From an uncultured Collinsella sp. (GTDB lineage Bacteria > Actinomycetota > Coriobacteriia > Coriobacteriales > Coriobacteriaceae): 47,216 nucleotides of DNA. Below are positions 33,470 through 42,000 of this stretch, piece by piece (the first letter of the stretch is position 1; each line of letters opens with the position of its first letter). Both the position numbers and the translations under genes were made by a program. Below the pieces are notes generated by a model. That model was not told where the DNA came from, ran no database searches, and saw nothing but the letters and a program-made list of their open reading frames with translations. The stretch covers positions 1 through 47,216 of the forward strand of contig CAKUGH010000009.1 of the NCBI GenBank assembly GCA_934654605.1, written 5' to 3'.

Positions 33470-33913
33470 TTACGCCAACTTTGCGCCGACAATCTTGGCC
33501 GCTGCCGGCTTGTCGAAGTTGCCGCCGGTGGCCTTGCCGAGTGCTCCCATAACCTGGCCCATCTGCTTCTTGGACGTGGCGCCCAGCTCGGCGATGACCT
33601 GCTCGATCAGGGCCTCGAGCTCCTCACCCGAAACCTGCGCGGGCAGCAGGCTCTCCAGAATCTTGACCTGCTCGGTCAGGTTGTCGGTGCGCTCCTGGTC
33701 GGTACCGGCCTTAATGGACATCTCCAGCGTCTCGCTCGTCTGCTTAATCAGACGCTTGATCATGCTGTTGACGTCTTCCTCGGTCACGTCGCGGCGCTCG
33801 TTGACCTCGATATTCTTTACCTCGGCCTTGACCTGGCGAATGATGGACAGGCGAACCTTGTCCTTAGCCTTCATGGCGGCGATCATTTCCTTCTGCAGCT
33901 CTTCGTTAGTCAT
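33470..33913 (-). CDS. yqeY: GatB/YqeY domain-containing protein
   Basis: A 147-residue all-helical protein homologous to the C-terminal tail domain of the amidotransferase subunit GatB. The N-terminus ELQKEMIAAMKAKDKVRLSI, the middle VKNIEVNERRDVTEEDV and the C-terminal LGATSKKQMGQVMGAL with GGNFDKPAAAKIV are characteristic. The family is widespread but its role is not firmly established; tRNA-related binding is suspected from GatB. GAGGAGG eight bases upstream places the start at ATG 33913 rather than at a TTG two codons earlier. It lies about 55 bases after the PPIase gene and is followed by a terminator, so the two may be co-transcribed. Confidence 0.9.
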   Translation of the reverse strand: MTNEELQKEMIAAMKAKDKVRLSIIRQVKAEVKNIEVNERRDVTEEDVNSMIKRLIKQTSETLEMSIKAGTDQERTDNLTEQVKILESLLPAQVSGEELEALIEQVIAELGATSKKQMGQVMGALGKATGGNFDKPAAAKIVGAKLA

Positions 33914-33967
33914 CTGCAAATCCTCCTCAATAGCGCGGGCGGCACTCGCGCGAGCACCGCCCCATGA

Positions 33968-35191
33968 TTACTCAGTCGTCGACGAATCGTCGGTCGAACT
34001 CTTGGTGACGCCCTTCAGACTCACGTTATAGGGTACGTCCTTGGGCATGGGGTTGACGGTAATGTCGGCGTCCTTCTTGTACTGCTCCAGCCACTCGCTG
34101 TACGCGGTGCTGGCCGCCTGCGTCTTCACCACGTTGGAGACGTACTTCTTGATGGCCTTGGGTACCTGCTTAATATCATCAACCTGATTATCAACGTGGA
34201 AGTAGTCGGTGCACTTGATGATATGGTAGCCGTAGGTCGACTCGACGACGTCGCTCACATCGCCCTTGTTAAGACCCTCGAGCGCCGTCTGGTAGCTGTC
34301 GACAAAGGTGGTGAGCTTGTCCCAGCCCACGTCGCCCTTCTTCTCCTTGGAGCCGGTGTCCTCGGAGTACTGCTCCACGGCGTCCTCAAAGCTCAGCTCG
34401 CCGGAGTTAATCTTGTCCAGGCACTCCTGCGCCTTGGCCTTGGCGGCGGCCTTGTCCTCGTCGGACGCATCGGAATCAACCTTGATCAAGATGTTCGACG
34501 AACGACGGGCATCGTTGTAGTTGGACAGGTTCTCGTTGATGTAATCGACGATCTCGCTGTCCTTAGGCTTGCTGGTGGGCGCCACGGCATCCTTGAGCTT
34601 CTGCTGCGCCAGGCTCTCCTTGAGCGAACTCTTGTAGGTGTCCTCGGTGTAGCCGTAGGTCTTGAGGGTCTTCTTAAAGGTCTTGGCGCCGCCCGCGCTC
34701 TTGCAAGCGTCCTTCCAAGCCTTCTCGACTTCCTCGTCCGACACCGTCACGCCGTTTTCCTTCTGCGCCTGCTGAAGCAGAATCTGCTGCGTGTAGGAAT
34801 CGATGAGCTGCTTGCGGTACTTCTTGGGCGTGAGGTCGTTGTCGACCAGATACTGCGCCCAGTCCTCGTCCTTGGTGTAGCCGTAGGACGTGCGCATGCT
34901 CATGATCTGCTTGGTCACGGTGTCCTCGGTGAGGTTGGTGCCGTTGATGGTGGCAGCCACGCCGCCGGTGAGCTTGTAGCCCGAGCCGGTGTCCTCGGCT
35001 TGCGACATCAGGCCGGAGCACGCCATGGCCGAGACGGAAAGCAGCATTGCCAGCACGCCGATGACCACCAGAACGATCTTGACGGTCTTGGAAACGTAGG
35101 TCTTGCGCTGCTTCTTGCGAGAGCTGGAGGCTGCGCGGGACCGTTGCTCGGGCGTCGGCGCGGCCTCGGGGTTCTTTTTCTTGTTTGCCAT
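33968..35191 (-). CDS. Extracytoplasmic PPIase/foldase of the PrsA-SurA (parvulin) type
   Basis: A 407-residue exported foldase that assists folding of secreted proteins. Residues of about 1-35 are Lys/Arg-rich, and the hydrophobic segment (about 36-57, IVLVVIGVLAMLLSVSAMACSG) is a membrane anchor or lipoprotein signal, with Cys near 57 as a possible but non-canonical lipobox. A SurA-like N-terminal chaperone domain (about 80-220) is followed by a parvulin rotamase domain (about 225-345) with SNILIKVDSDA, SGELSFEDAVEQYSEDTGS, KGDVGWDK and YGYHIIKCTD. The C-terminus is Ser/Thr-rich. AAAGGCC precedes the ATG at 35191. The large surface proteins in this window are natural clients. Confidence 0.88.
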   Translation of the reverse strand: MANKKKNPEAAPTPEQRSRAASSSRKKQRKTYVSKTVKIVLVVIGVLAMLLSVSAMACSGLMSQAEDTGSGYKLTGGVAATINGTNLTEDTVTKQIMSMRTSYGYTKDEDWAQYLVDNDLTPKKYRKQLIDSYTQQILLQQAQKENGVTVSDEEVEKAWKDACKSAGGAKTFKKTLKTYGYTEDTYKSSLKESLAQQKLKDAVAPTSKPKDSEIVDYINENLSNYNDARRSSNILIKVDSDASDEDKAAAKAKAQECLDKINSGELSFEDAVEQYSEDTGSKEKKGDVGWDKLTTFVDSYQTALEGLNKGDVSDVVESTYGYHIIKCTDYFHVDNQVDDIKQVPKAIKKYVSNVVKTQAASTAYSEWLEQYKKDADITVNPMPKDVPYNVSLKGVTKSSTDDSSTTE

Positions 35192-35265
35192 GTTTGGCCT
35201 TTCGCATCACGAATCGAACAAACGCCATTGTGTCACAACGCAGCCCCCGCGGCACGCCTGGTGCA

Positions 35266-35432
35266 ACGGGGACAGGTTAATCTGCACCATTTTGGTGCAA
35301 AGGGGACAGCTCTGGCAGTTGGCACTTAGGGACGTTCCTTTTCTGCCGGCAGTTAGGGACAGTCCCCAAGTGCCGGCACATAAGGAACGTCCCCAGGTGT
35401 CGGCTTAGGAACGTCCCCGGCTGCCGGCTTAG
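35266..35432. repeat. Cluster of GGGACA/GGGACG palindrome fragments
   Basis: At least six GGGAC(A/G) motifs occur in about 165 bp. They include AGGGACGTTCCTT (about 35329) against AAGGAACGTCCCC (about 35383), GCACTTAGGGAC against its partner, TGCACCATTTTGGTGCA (35282-35298), and GCCGGC blocks in direct order. These look like nested or successively inserted intergenic palindromes between the PPIase and EIIA genes. No ORF is seen. Confidence 0.7.
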
Positions 35433-35439
35433 CCCTACC

Positions 35440-35904
35440 TTAGAAGTGGCGGCGGATGGCGTCGACCATGCCCTGGGGCGTGGTCTGGCCGAGTACATCG
35501 GCTGCGGAGTCGGCATCCATAAAGATATTCATGAGCGCCTGCAGCGCCTCGACCTGACCGCCCGGCTCGGCAATCCCTAAGTTGATGATGATCTGCGCCG
35601 GCACCGGGGCGCCCATGCCCGCCATCGCGTTAAACGTCACGGGCGCGGCGGGCTTTACCACGGCAATATAGGGCTTAGCCACAAACCCCGGATCGGTATG
35701 CGGGATGGCGATGTTAGCCGCCGGCATGGCAAGCCCCGTAGGATAGGCGTCCTCGCGTGTGCGGACGGCGTCAAGCCAGCCCTCGGCAATGTAGCCGCGC
35801 GGGGCAAGCTCAACCTCGAGCTGCGAAAACACCTCGTCCGGCGTCTCGCACTCCCAATCAAAAAACACCAGCTCAGGCGTAAACAGAGCTTCGTTATCCG
35901 CCAT
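35440..35904 (-). CDS. PTS sugar transporter subunit IIA (mannitol/fructose/galactitol type)
   Basis: A 154-residue cytoplasmic phosphocarrier of the PTS EIIA type 2 family, closest in feel to the galactitol branch. The active-site histidine is in ANIAIPHTDP (about residue 69), preceded by the LDAVRTREDAYPTGLAMP helix typical of the family. The C-terminal helix ends AIRRHF. No IIB or IIC gene is adjacent, so it either serves a distant permease or has a regulatory role. GAGAGGTGGGCGC precedes the ATG at 35904. It is flanked by GGGACA palindromes on both sides. Confidence 0.88.
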   Translation of the reverse strand: MADNEALFTPELVFFDWECETPDEVFSQLEVELAPRGYIAEGWLDAVRTREDAYPTGLAMPAANIAIPHTDPGFVAKPYIAVVKPAAPVTFNAMAGMGAPVPAQIIINLGIAEPGGQVEALQALMNIFMDADSAADVLGQTTPQGMVDAIRRHF

Positions 35905-35921
35905 GCGCCCACCTCTCTCAC

Positions 35922-35952
35922 CTAGTCATTGGGGACGTTCTTTAATGACTAG
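35922..35952. repeat. Short palindrome with GGGGACGTTC core
   Basis: CTAGTCATT (35922-35930) pairs with AATGACTAG (35944-35952) across GGGGACGTTCTTT. It is another member of the GGGGAC intergenic group, 18 bases upstream of the EIIA start codon. It therefore lies within or next to the EIIA promoter. Confidence 0.7.
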
Positions 35953-36079
35953 TCGCTGTAAACAATCCCCCCATGAACATAATTCTGCTGAACAAGAATT
36001 GTAACTTTATTCTCCCAGCACACGGCAAACGGTCTGCCTAGTTTTCTTTCAATCGACCCCGCGAACTAATTGTTTTAAA

Positions 36080-36111
36080 AATGCCCCGCCGAACAATGTC
36101 GACGGGGCATT
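36080..36111 (-). terminator. Terminator of the Big_2 surface protein gene
   Basis: On the minus strand AATGCCCCG pairs with CGGGGCATT and continues into TTTAAAAC. It lies about 25 bases after the stop codon of the surface protein. Confidence 0.8.
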
Positions 36112-36134
36112 CCAATCGCCTACTCTTTTATGTC

Positions 36135-39100
36135 TTAGCCGTTCTTGCGCGATAACAATTTAGACCCAATGACGATGAGGGCCGCACCGATAACGGCAGC
36201 TACGGCTGCGGCGGCAAACGTCCTATCGCCCGTGTCTGCAAGAGTCCCCTTTGCGGTCTTCTTAACCGATACACTCGTCTTGGTCGTCGTTGCAGCGGGC
36301 TGTCCGGGGCGCGAGGGATCGGAAGGAACTGACGGCTGCTGCGACGGTTCCTGACCGGTCACGACATACGTTGAGAAATGCGTAGTCCGGAAGCAGAGGT
36401 AGTCCCCCTCAACCCAAGTGCCCATAGCCTCAACGACGCCCTCATCAGAGACATGAAGGACCTTGAGATTGGTGAGCTTTTTCATAGACTCAGTCATTTT
36501 GATGCGGACAACCATTGAAGCCCCGTCGCCATTGGCGATCTCAACCACGGATCCATCACTCTTCTCAAAGTGAATATCCAGGGTCTCGAGAACCTTTACG
36601 CCATCGGTCTTAATGCCCTCAATCTGAGTCTTTGCAGCTTCGGTCAAATGAGAAGGCTCTTCGACAACCAGACGCGTCCCCGTATCAATCTTGCCGGCTG
36701 CAACGCCATTCTCATCGGCCACGGAAACCTCGACCTTGCCGCCTGCGCTCGTAGCGATTTGCTTAGCAGCAACCGTGACCATACAGGCAGAAGACAAATT
36801 GCCACACTGCGCAGTAATTGTCGCAGAACCAGCAGAAACCGGGATTACCGTTCCGTTTTCAACCTTGGCAATCGCCTCGTTAGAGGAGGTCCAAACGATA
36901 TCAGCGTTGTCTGCATCGCTTGGGGAAACAACGGCAGACAACTTCTTGGCAACATCACCGACCGTAAAGTTAAGAGCAGTGTTGTCCAGCTCTATCTTTT
37001 GAGCAGGATTAGTGACCGAAACCGTCACAAGCTGTCCAACGGTCCCGTTCTCGCCGGCGACAAGCTTAAAGCTACCATTGCCAGATTTAAGCGCCCCAAC
37101 CGTATACGAGCCACCCTCGCCCGACACCTTAAAGACCTTGGAATCAGTGTCCTTGAGCACAATAGAGTCATCGTCAACGGCACCCGGGAGCCCAGCCTCG
37201 AGCGTAGCCTTAATCTGGACCTTCTCACCCTTTTTCAGATTGATGGACGCGTTGTCAACTGTAATGCCCACCACCGGATTCGAGACTTCGACCTTACAGG
37301 TGTCAGATAGGGACCCATCTGCCGTTGTAACAACTACATTTGCCTTGCCCTTGGAAACAGCCGTCACAAGTCCGTTCTGATCGACCTTGGCAACAGACTC
37401 ATCGTCGCTCTTCCAAACAACAGCCTGGCTGGCATCCGCGGGAGCCACCGTGGCGACGAGCTGCTGAGTCCCAGCGCCAACGATCTTAGTGTCGTGAAGA
37501 TCGAGCGATATGCCAGCAACCGGCTGAATCACGGTCACCTTACATGCTGCGGTGAATCCACCGTCGACAGTTTTGACCGTTACGGTCGCGCTGCCCGCCG
37601 CAACAGGAGTCACGTTGCCTTCCTGATCAACTGCGGCAACGTCGTCATTCGAGGAAACCCACTCTACGTTTTGATTGGTTGCGTTTGCGGGCTCAACGGT
37701 GGCAATTAACTTCGACGCAACCTCACCGACCTTCAGCTCAAGCTTGTCAGAATTCAGCGATACCCCTGTAGCCCCTACTGCCGGAGTCTTAACCGTAATG
37801 GTATCCGTGCACGCGCTGACACCGTCGACTGTAGCCGTAATAGTCGCAGTACCATCGGCAACCGCTGTCACGTTGCCCTGAGAGTCAACCTTAAGAACGC
37901 CCTCATCAGACGAAGACCAAATTACAGAGCCGGCCTTGTCCTCGGGCGCAACTTCTGCAGCCAACTTCTGCGTATCACCGGGCACCATGTTGGTTTTATA
38001 GCCGGACTTAATTGAAACGGAGGTCTGAACGCGAGGAACAACGTGGACAGTCATCGTATCGCAAAGTCGATCACCGAGATACATGGAAACGGTAACGGTG
38101 CCGTAGCTGCGAGGTACTAAATGACCAAACGAGCTATCTCCGCTATATTTCACGCCACAAACTTCCAAAACATTTGGATCACTAGATTCGTAGGTATAGA
38201 ACTCGTAAGGAACACGCCCGCTATCGACCCATCTGTTCTGAACATAGCTTTCTTCGAGCGCCGCTGCTCCCCTACTCAGAATTCCAACCCTTCCATAGGA
38301 TGAAAACATGTCGTTTTCTTCCTCGATCCAGAGACCGCCGAAATAGGTATCGTCGTTCTCCAAATCTATCGACAGATCCCTTTCCTGTTTAGAGAATTTC
38401 GCATTTGAGATATCAATCGAATTCGGATCTTCAATCTCAAATGTTTTTTTATGAGTTCCCCCCAAACCGTCTACGGCGACAACCGTTGCGAATCCCGGTT
38501 TAAGGGCCGTGAGCTGCCCATTTTCAACCTTCGCGTTTGGTGTGGATTCCAGTGAATATGTAACGTCCGTTATCCCGCTTCCACTTGTCACGCCGCTTCC
38601 CCAATGAGCTTTAGAGCAGGCAGTTGCCGTCTCATTAGGAGAAACCCAAAGAATGTTAGAAAGATAGCCCACTCCCCCTACGAGCATTTTTGGATTCTCG
38701 GGGCACCTCTCCACGAATCCAGGATCCTGTTTTTTCTCCGCTACATTACAGATATCGAAAGAGACTGGCTTGCCCATTCCATAATCCGCTTCGGCCCTCA
38801 GCTTGCCTTTCCCCTTCGAAAGGCCAACGACCTGGCAGGAAGCGCCCATTGTGTTACCGCTTTGGGTGTAAATATTAGAATTGATGCGGAAGGAAGCGAC
38901 CGAATTATCGCCGTTCAATTCCTTCAGAGCAAAAACCGTTCCCGGACGGCTTTCGTCTTCAAACTCAATTCTCAGACTAGTGTCATATACACCAAAGTGA
39001 GTCTCACCGCACTTTTTAGGGCAGTTATCTGTGTAATAAAGATCGAGGTCGTCAACTGAACTCTCATAGTCTCTAGACAGCAACCTAATGCTCTTGATTT

Positions 39101-39539
39101 TATTCAGCGACTTGACACTAGATATCTCAATGTATCCCTGATTGCCCGAGTCGGCCTCGTCAATTGCCGTGATGCGGGCGGTTCCAACCTTGTTGGGAGC
39201 GATAGTCAGCACCCAACTGCCGTTTTCGTTTTTGGATACCGTGGCGATGTCGGAATCAGAAGACTCAACCCTGTAGGTTGAATGCTTCATGTAATCCTCT
39301 TTATCGCTAATGGACAGTGTGCCGGTCATCTTCTGCCCAACGGCAATGTCAAATTCATTCAGATAATTAGTGCCAGTCATATCTGCGGGACTAAAAGAAA
39401 TACTAAGCGAGCCTTCGGACGCCGTCAGCATCTTCGCTTCAGCAGCAGACGGACTCGCTACGACCGCACCGAAGCCAATCGCTAGCGCCAGGGTAGCGGC
39501 GGCGAATCTCCTTCCCCAATTTTTATGCATGCTTCTCAT
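36135..39539 (-). CDS. Wall-anchored surface protein with Big_2 Ig-like repeats
   Basis: A 1134-residue exported protein. The signal peptide (about 1-35) has the basic start MRSMHKNWGRR and ends AAEAK. The N-terminal part (about 36-500) is beta-rich and unrecognised, with a first Ig-like unit at about 70-145. Residues of about 503-965 hold at least four Big_2 units with the pattern VxWxSSDExVxKVDxxGxVTAVxxGxATIT. A further domain (about 970-1065) precedes a short Pro/Thr spacer. The last 35 residues start LADTGD and end SRKNG, the sorting signal. AAGGA with a seven-base gap sets the start at 39539. Its base composition is clearly AT-richer than its neighbours, suggesting acquisition. A ten-G tract lies at its promoter. 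Confidence 0.85.
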   Translation of the reverse strand: MRSMHKNWGRRFAAATLALAIGFGAVVASPSAAEAKMLTASEGSLSISFSPADMTGTNYLNEFDIAVGQKMTGTLSISDKEDYMKHSTYRVESSDSDIATVSKNENGSWVLTIAPNKVGTARITAIDEADSGNQGYIEISSVKSLNKIKSIRLLSRDYESSVDDLDLYYTDNCPKKCGETHFGVYDTSLRIEFEDESRPGTVFALKELNGDNSVASFRINSNIYTQSGNTMGASCQVVGLSKGKGKLRAEADYGMGKPVSFDICNVAEKKQDPGFVERCPENPKMLVGGVGYLSNILWVSPNETATACSKAHWGSGVTSGSGITDVTYSLESTPNAKVENGQLTALKPGFATVVAVDGLGGTHKKTFEIEDPNSIDISNAKFSKQERDLSIDLENDDTYFGGLWIEEENDMFSSYGRVGILSRGAAALEESYVQNRWVDSGRVPYEFYTYESSDPNVLEVCGVKYSGDSSFGHLVPRSYGTVTVSMYLGDRLCDTMTVHVVPRVQTSVSIKSGYKTNMVPGDTQKLAAEVAPEDKAGSVIWSSSDEGVLKVDSQGNVTAVADGTATITATVDGVSACTDTITVKTPAVGATGVSLNSDKLELKVGEVASKLIATVEPANATNQNVEWVSSNDDVAAVDQEGNVTPVAAGSATVTVKTVDGGFTAACKVTVIQPVAGISLDLHDTKIVGAGTQQLVATVAPADASQAVVWKSDDESVAKVDQNGLVTAVSKGKANVVVTTADGSLSDTCKVEVSNPVVGITVDNASINLKKGEKVQIKATLEAGLPGAVDDDSIVLKDTDSKVFKVSGEGGSYTVGALKSGNGSFKLVAGENGTVGQLVTVSVTNPAQKIELDNTALNFTVGDVAKKLSAVVSPSDADNADIVWTSSNEAIAKVENGTVIPVSAGSATITAQCGNLSSACMVTVAAKQIATSAGGKVEVSVADENGVAAGKIDTGTRLVVEEPSHLTEAAKTQIEGIKTDGVKVLETLDIHFEKSDGSVVEIANGDGASMVVRIKMTESMKKLTNLKVLHVSDEGVVEAMGTWVEGDYLCFRTTHFSTYVVTGQEPSQQPSVPSDPSRPGQPAATTTKTSVSVKKTAKGTLADTGDRTFAAAAVAAVIGAALIVIGSKLLSRKNG

Positions 39540-39575
39540 CCATTCTTCCTTGCGATAATGCAGCTTTTTCGCACG

Positions 39576-39606
39576 ATTATAGATAATGAAATGCTACCCC
39601 CCCCCC
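39576..39606 (-). promoter_or_regulatory. Promoter with TATAAT -10 box and poly-G(10) at the -35 position
   Basis: On the minus strand a perfect TATAAT (39581-39576) lies 37 bases before the surface-protein ATG. Ten consecutive G (39606-39597) begin 15 bases upstream of it, which is where the -35 hexamer should be. A homopolymer at this position is the usual design of a slip-strand phase-variable promoter. The tract length and the boxes are read directly; switching is inferred. Confidence 0.65.
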
Positions 39607-40000
39607 GCACATTGTGGCAAGAGCTATTCGACAAACGTACGTCTTCCGGCCTTTAGCTCGAGGGGTTCTTTTTGAGCCAATGTAGTGAACACGATGTCGA
39701 ATCATTACCTTGCAGAGTACAGGTTTTGGTGCAATTAAAAAACTTCAGCATCGGTGCAAGCCATAGATAATCAGGTCATCTGTTTTAAAGAAGACAAACA
39801 ATTGATAACAAGATGTTATATAGATGATAAATAGAAATCGCTAAAAATCAGACATTCATTCCTGCCAAATATTACATTTCCGCAGCTATTGAACGTATCG
39901 CCTCTGGCACCCTACAGTCCCAACCAAGAAAATGTTAAATAACAGGCAAGAAAAGCCGGCCGCCCAATCCCAGCCAAACCGAGCAACACCCCATGCAATA
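39607..40000. other. Gene-free AT-rich stretch
   Basis: About 390 bases with no plausible ORF, ribosome site or tRNA-like fold that I can see. The part from about 39720 to 39900 is strikingly AT-rich for this genome. It separates the acquired surface-protein gene from purN and may be the edge of a transferred segment or hold binding sites of an unknown regulator. Confidence 0.5.
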
Positions 40001-40004
40001 AAAA

Positions 40005-40037
40005 GGCGGTTGGGCGTCTTCGCTACGCCCAACCGCC
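40005..40037 (-). terminator. Terminator of purMN
   Basis: A perfect 13-bp stem (GGCGGTTGGGCGT / ACGCCCAACCGCC), followed on the minus strand by TTTTTATTGC. It lies 15 bases after the purN stop codon. Confidence 0.9.
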
Positions 40038-40052
40038 CACCAAAGCGAGTTG

Positions 40053-40748
40053 CTATTTCGCAGGGTCCACGGCGACCTTGCCGCTCTCCAGCACGTGGAC
40101 GCGACCGTCGGCGAGCATCTGCACGACCTCGGGATACAGCACGTGCTCGATCGCGTGGATGTGCTCCTCGAGCGTATCGACATCCCAGCCCTCCTCTACA
40201 GCCAGCGCGCGCTGGGCGATGATGGGGCCGTTGTCGTAGATCTCGTTGGCAAAGTGCACGGTCACGCCGGTCACCTTGACGCCGCGAGTGAACGCGTCGT
40301 CAATCGCATGCGCGCCGGTAAAGCTCGGCAGCAGCGCCGGATGCAGGTTGACCACGCGATTGGGGAACGCGGCCAGCAACGGCGTGTGCACCATGCGCAT
40401 GTAACCGGCCATGACCACGTACTCGCAGCCACGCTCGAGCAGCTCGTGCGCGATGATCTCGTCGGCAGCGATGGGATCGGCATAGACATCCTTGGACAGC
40501 GTGAGCGTCTGGATGCCAGCACGGTCGGCACGCTGCAAGCCCTTGGCCGAAGGACGGCTCGACACCACAAGTTCAATCGAAGCGTTGAGCTTACCGGCGG
40601 CGATCAGGTCAATCAACGCCTGCAGGTTGGTGCCCGAACCGCTGATAAGCACGCCGATTTTGAGCGGCTCGGCCGTATCGGTGCCGGTCGGACGGGTGTA
40701 GGGCACAAAGCCCAGGCCCTTGGCAGCCATCTGCTCGTTAGCGCTCAT
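40053..40748 (-). CDS. purN: Phosphoribosylglycinamide formyltransferase
   Basis: An enzyme of about 231 residues that transfers a formyl group from 10-formyl-THF to GAR, the third step of purine synthesis. After an N-terminal extension of about 33 residues, the core begins KIGVLISGSGTNLQALI (phosphate-binding loop). The catalytic Asn/His are in NLHPALLPSFTGAHAI, and the catalytic Asp is in EIYDNGPIIAQ. The ATG at 40748 lies inside the end of purM (11-base overlap), consistent with coupled translation. A start at 40730 would shorten the extension. It is followed by a strong terminator. Confidence 0.95.
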   Translation of the reverse strand: MSANEQMAAKGLGFVPYTRPTGTDTAEPLKIGVLISGSGTNLQALIDLIAAGKLNASIELVVSSRPSAKGLQRADRAGIQTLTLSKDVYADPIAADEIIAHELLERGCEYVVMAGYMRMVHTPLLAAFPNRVVNLHPALLPSFTGAHAIDDAFTRGVKVTGVTVHFANEIYDNGPIIAQRALAVEEGWDVDTLEEHIHAIEHVLYPEVVQMLADGRVHVLESGKVAVDPAK

Positions 40749-41841
40749 CGGAGTACACAACCTTACCGGAGCCCTCGACGCACTCGCCCACGCGGAACGG
40801 CTTCTCGCCCAGCGCGACCAGAGCCTCGGTCACGGCAGCCTCGTCCTCGGGAGCGACGATCAGGCACAGGCCAACGCCCATGTTGAAGGTCTTGCATGCC
40901 TCGTTGGGCGCGAGCTCGGCCTGGCGCGACACGTAGGTGATGACGGGCGGAACATCCCAGCCCATCTCGGCGCCGTTGCGGGTGACCACGGCGTCGACGT
41001 CGTCGGCGAGCGCGCGGTTGAGGTTCTCGGTGATGCCGCCGCCGGTGATATGGGCAATGGCATGCACGTTAGCGCCGCCGCGGAGCAGCTCCAGAATCGG
41101 CTTCACATAGATGCGCGTGGGGGCAAGCAGAGCGTCGGCCAGCGAAGCGCCACCGAGCTCCTCGAGCGGGCGGCTCAGCTCCTCGGCCTTAGCGGCGGCC
41201 TCGGGCGTACCCGGCTTGATGCCGTCGACGCCGATGACCTTGCGCACGAGCGAATAGCCGTTGGAGTGCACGCCGGTGGAAGGCAGACCCAGGATCACAT
41301 CGCCGGGACGTACGTTCGCGGGATCGAGCATCTTAGGACGATCGACAACACCCACGGTAAAGCCGGCGAGGTCGTAGTCGGCAGGGGCCATAACGCCCGG
41401 GTGCTCGGCCATCTCGCCGCCCACGAGCGCGCAGCCCGCGAGCTTGCAGCCGTCGGCCACGCCCTTGATGATCTTCGCCATGTGCTCGGCCTCGATATGG
41501 CCGATGGCGACGTAATCCAGGAAGAACAGCGGCTCGGCGCCCGACGCCAGAATGTCGTTGACGCACATGGCGACCAGGTCCTGGCCCACCGTCTCGTGAC
41601 GGTCCATGATCTGGGCGAGTACGAGCTTGGTGCCCACGCCGTCGGTGCCGCTGATCAGGATCGGGTCTTCCATATCCTTGAGCGCGGCGGCCGAGAACAG
41701 GCCACCAAAGCCACCGATGCCGCCGATGACCTCGGGGCGGTTGGTGTCCTTAACCATCTGCTTAATCGCGTCGACGGCGCGACCACCCTCGGCGGTATCG
41801 ACGCCGGCGTCCTCGTATGTCACATGTTTGCTGTCGCTCAT
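40738..41841 (-). CDS. purM: Phosphoribosylformylglycinamidine cyclo-ligase (AIR synthetase)
   Basis: A 367-residue ATP-dependent enzyme that closes the imidazole ring of AIR, the fifth step of purine synthesis. Motifs: VTYEDAGVDTAEGG at the N-terminus, ISGTDGVGTKLVLAQ (ATP site), DLVAMCVNDILASGAEPLFFLDY, ALVGGEMAEHPGV, and GLPSTGVHSNGYSLVRKV. The C-terminal domain carries HITGGGITENLNRAL. The length is close to the family norm. GAGAGGAAGGCTCAG precedes the ATG at 41841. It overlaps purN by 11 bases. Confidence 0.96.
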   Translation of the reverse strand: MSDSKHVTYEDAGVDTAEGGRAVDAIKQMVKDTNRPEVIGGIGGFGGLFSAAALKDMEDPILISGTDGVGTKLVLAQIMDRHETVGQDLVAMCVNDILASGAEPLFFLDYVAIGHIEAEHMAKIIKGVADGCKLAGCALVGGEMAEHPGVMAPADYDLAGFTVGVVDRPKMLDPANVRPGDVILGLPSTGVHSNGYSLVRKVIGVDGIKPGTPEAAAKAEELSRPLEELGGASLADALLAPTRIYVKPILELLRGGANVHAIAHITGGGITENLNRALADDVDAVVTRNGAEMGWDVPPVITYVSRQAELAPNEACKTFNMGVGLCLIVAPEDEAAVTEALVALGEKPFRVGECVEGSGKVVYSDER

Positions 41842-41950
41842 CTGAGCCTTCCTCTCCCACTACCGTTCGCCGCGCGGGCGGCAAACGGTGCTCATAGTTG
41901 CCCTCGATTCGGCGCGTGCCATAGCAGCACGCACCGCTCAATCAATAAAA

Positions 41951-42000
41951 CAGCAGGTAAAACCTACTAAAATAAACCTGTCCCCTTTTGGCAGGTTTTA
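41951..42000. repeat. GGGGACAGGTTTATTTT palindrome arm at the end of purF
   Basis: Read on the minus strand it begins TAAAACCTGCC, continues through GGGGACAGGTTTATTTT and ends AGGTTTTACCTGC. This matches the left arm of the element after pth (13643-13692). The initial TAA is the purF stop codon. Only one arm is present here, without the terminator core. Confidence 0.75.
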
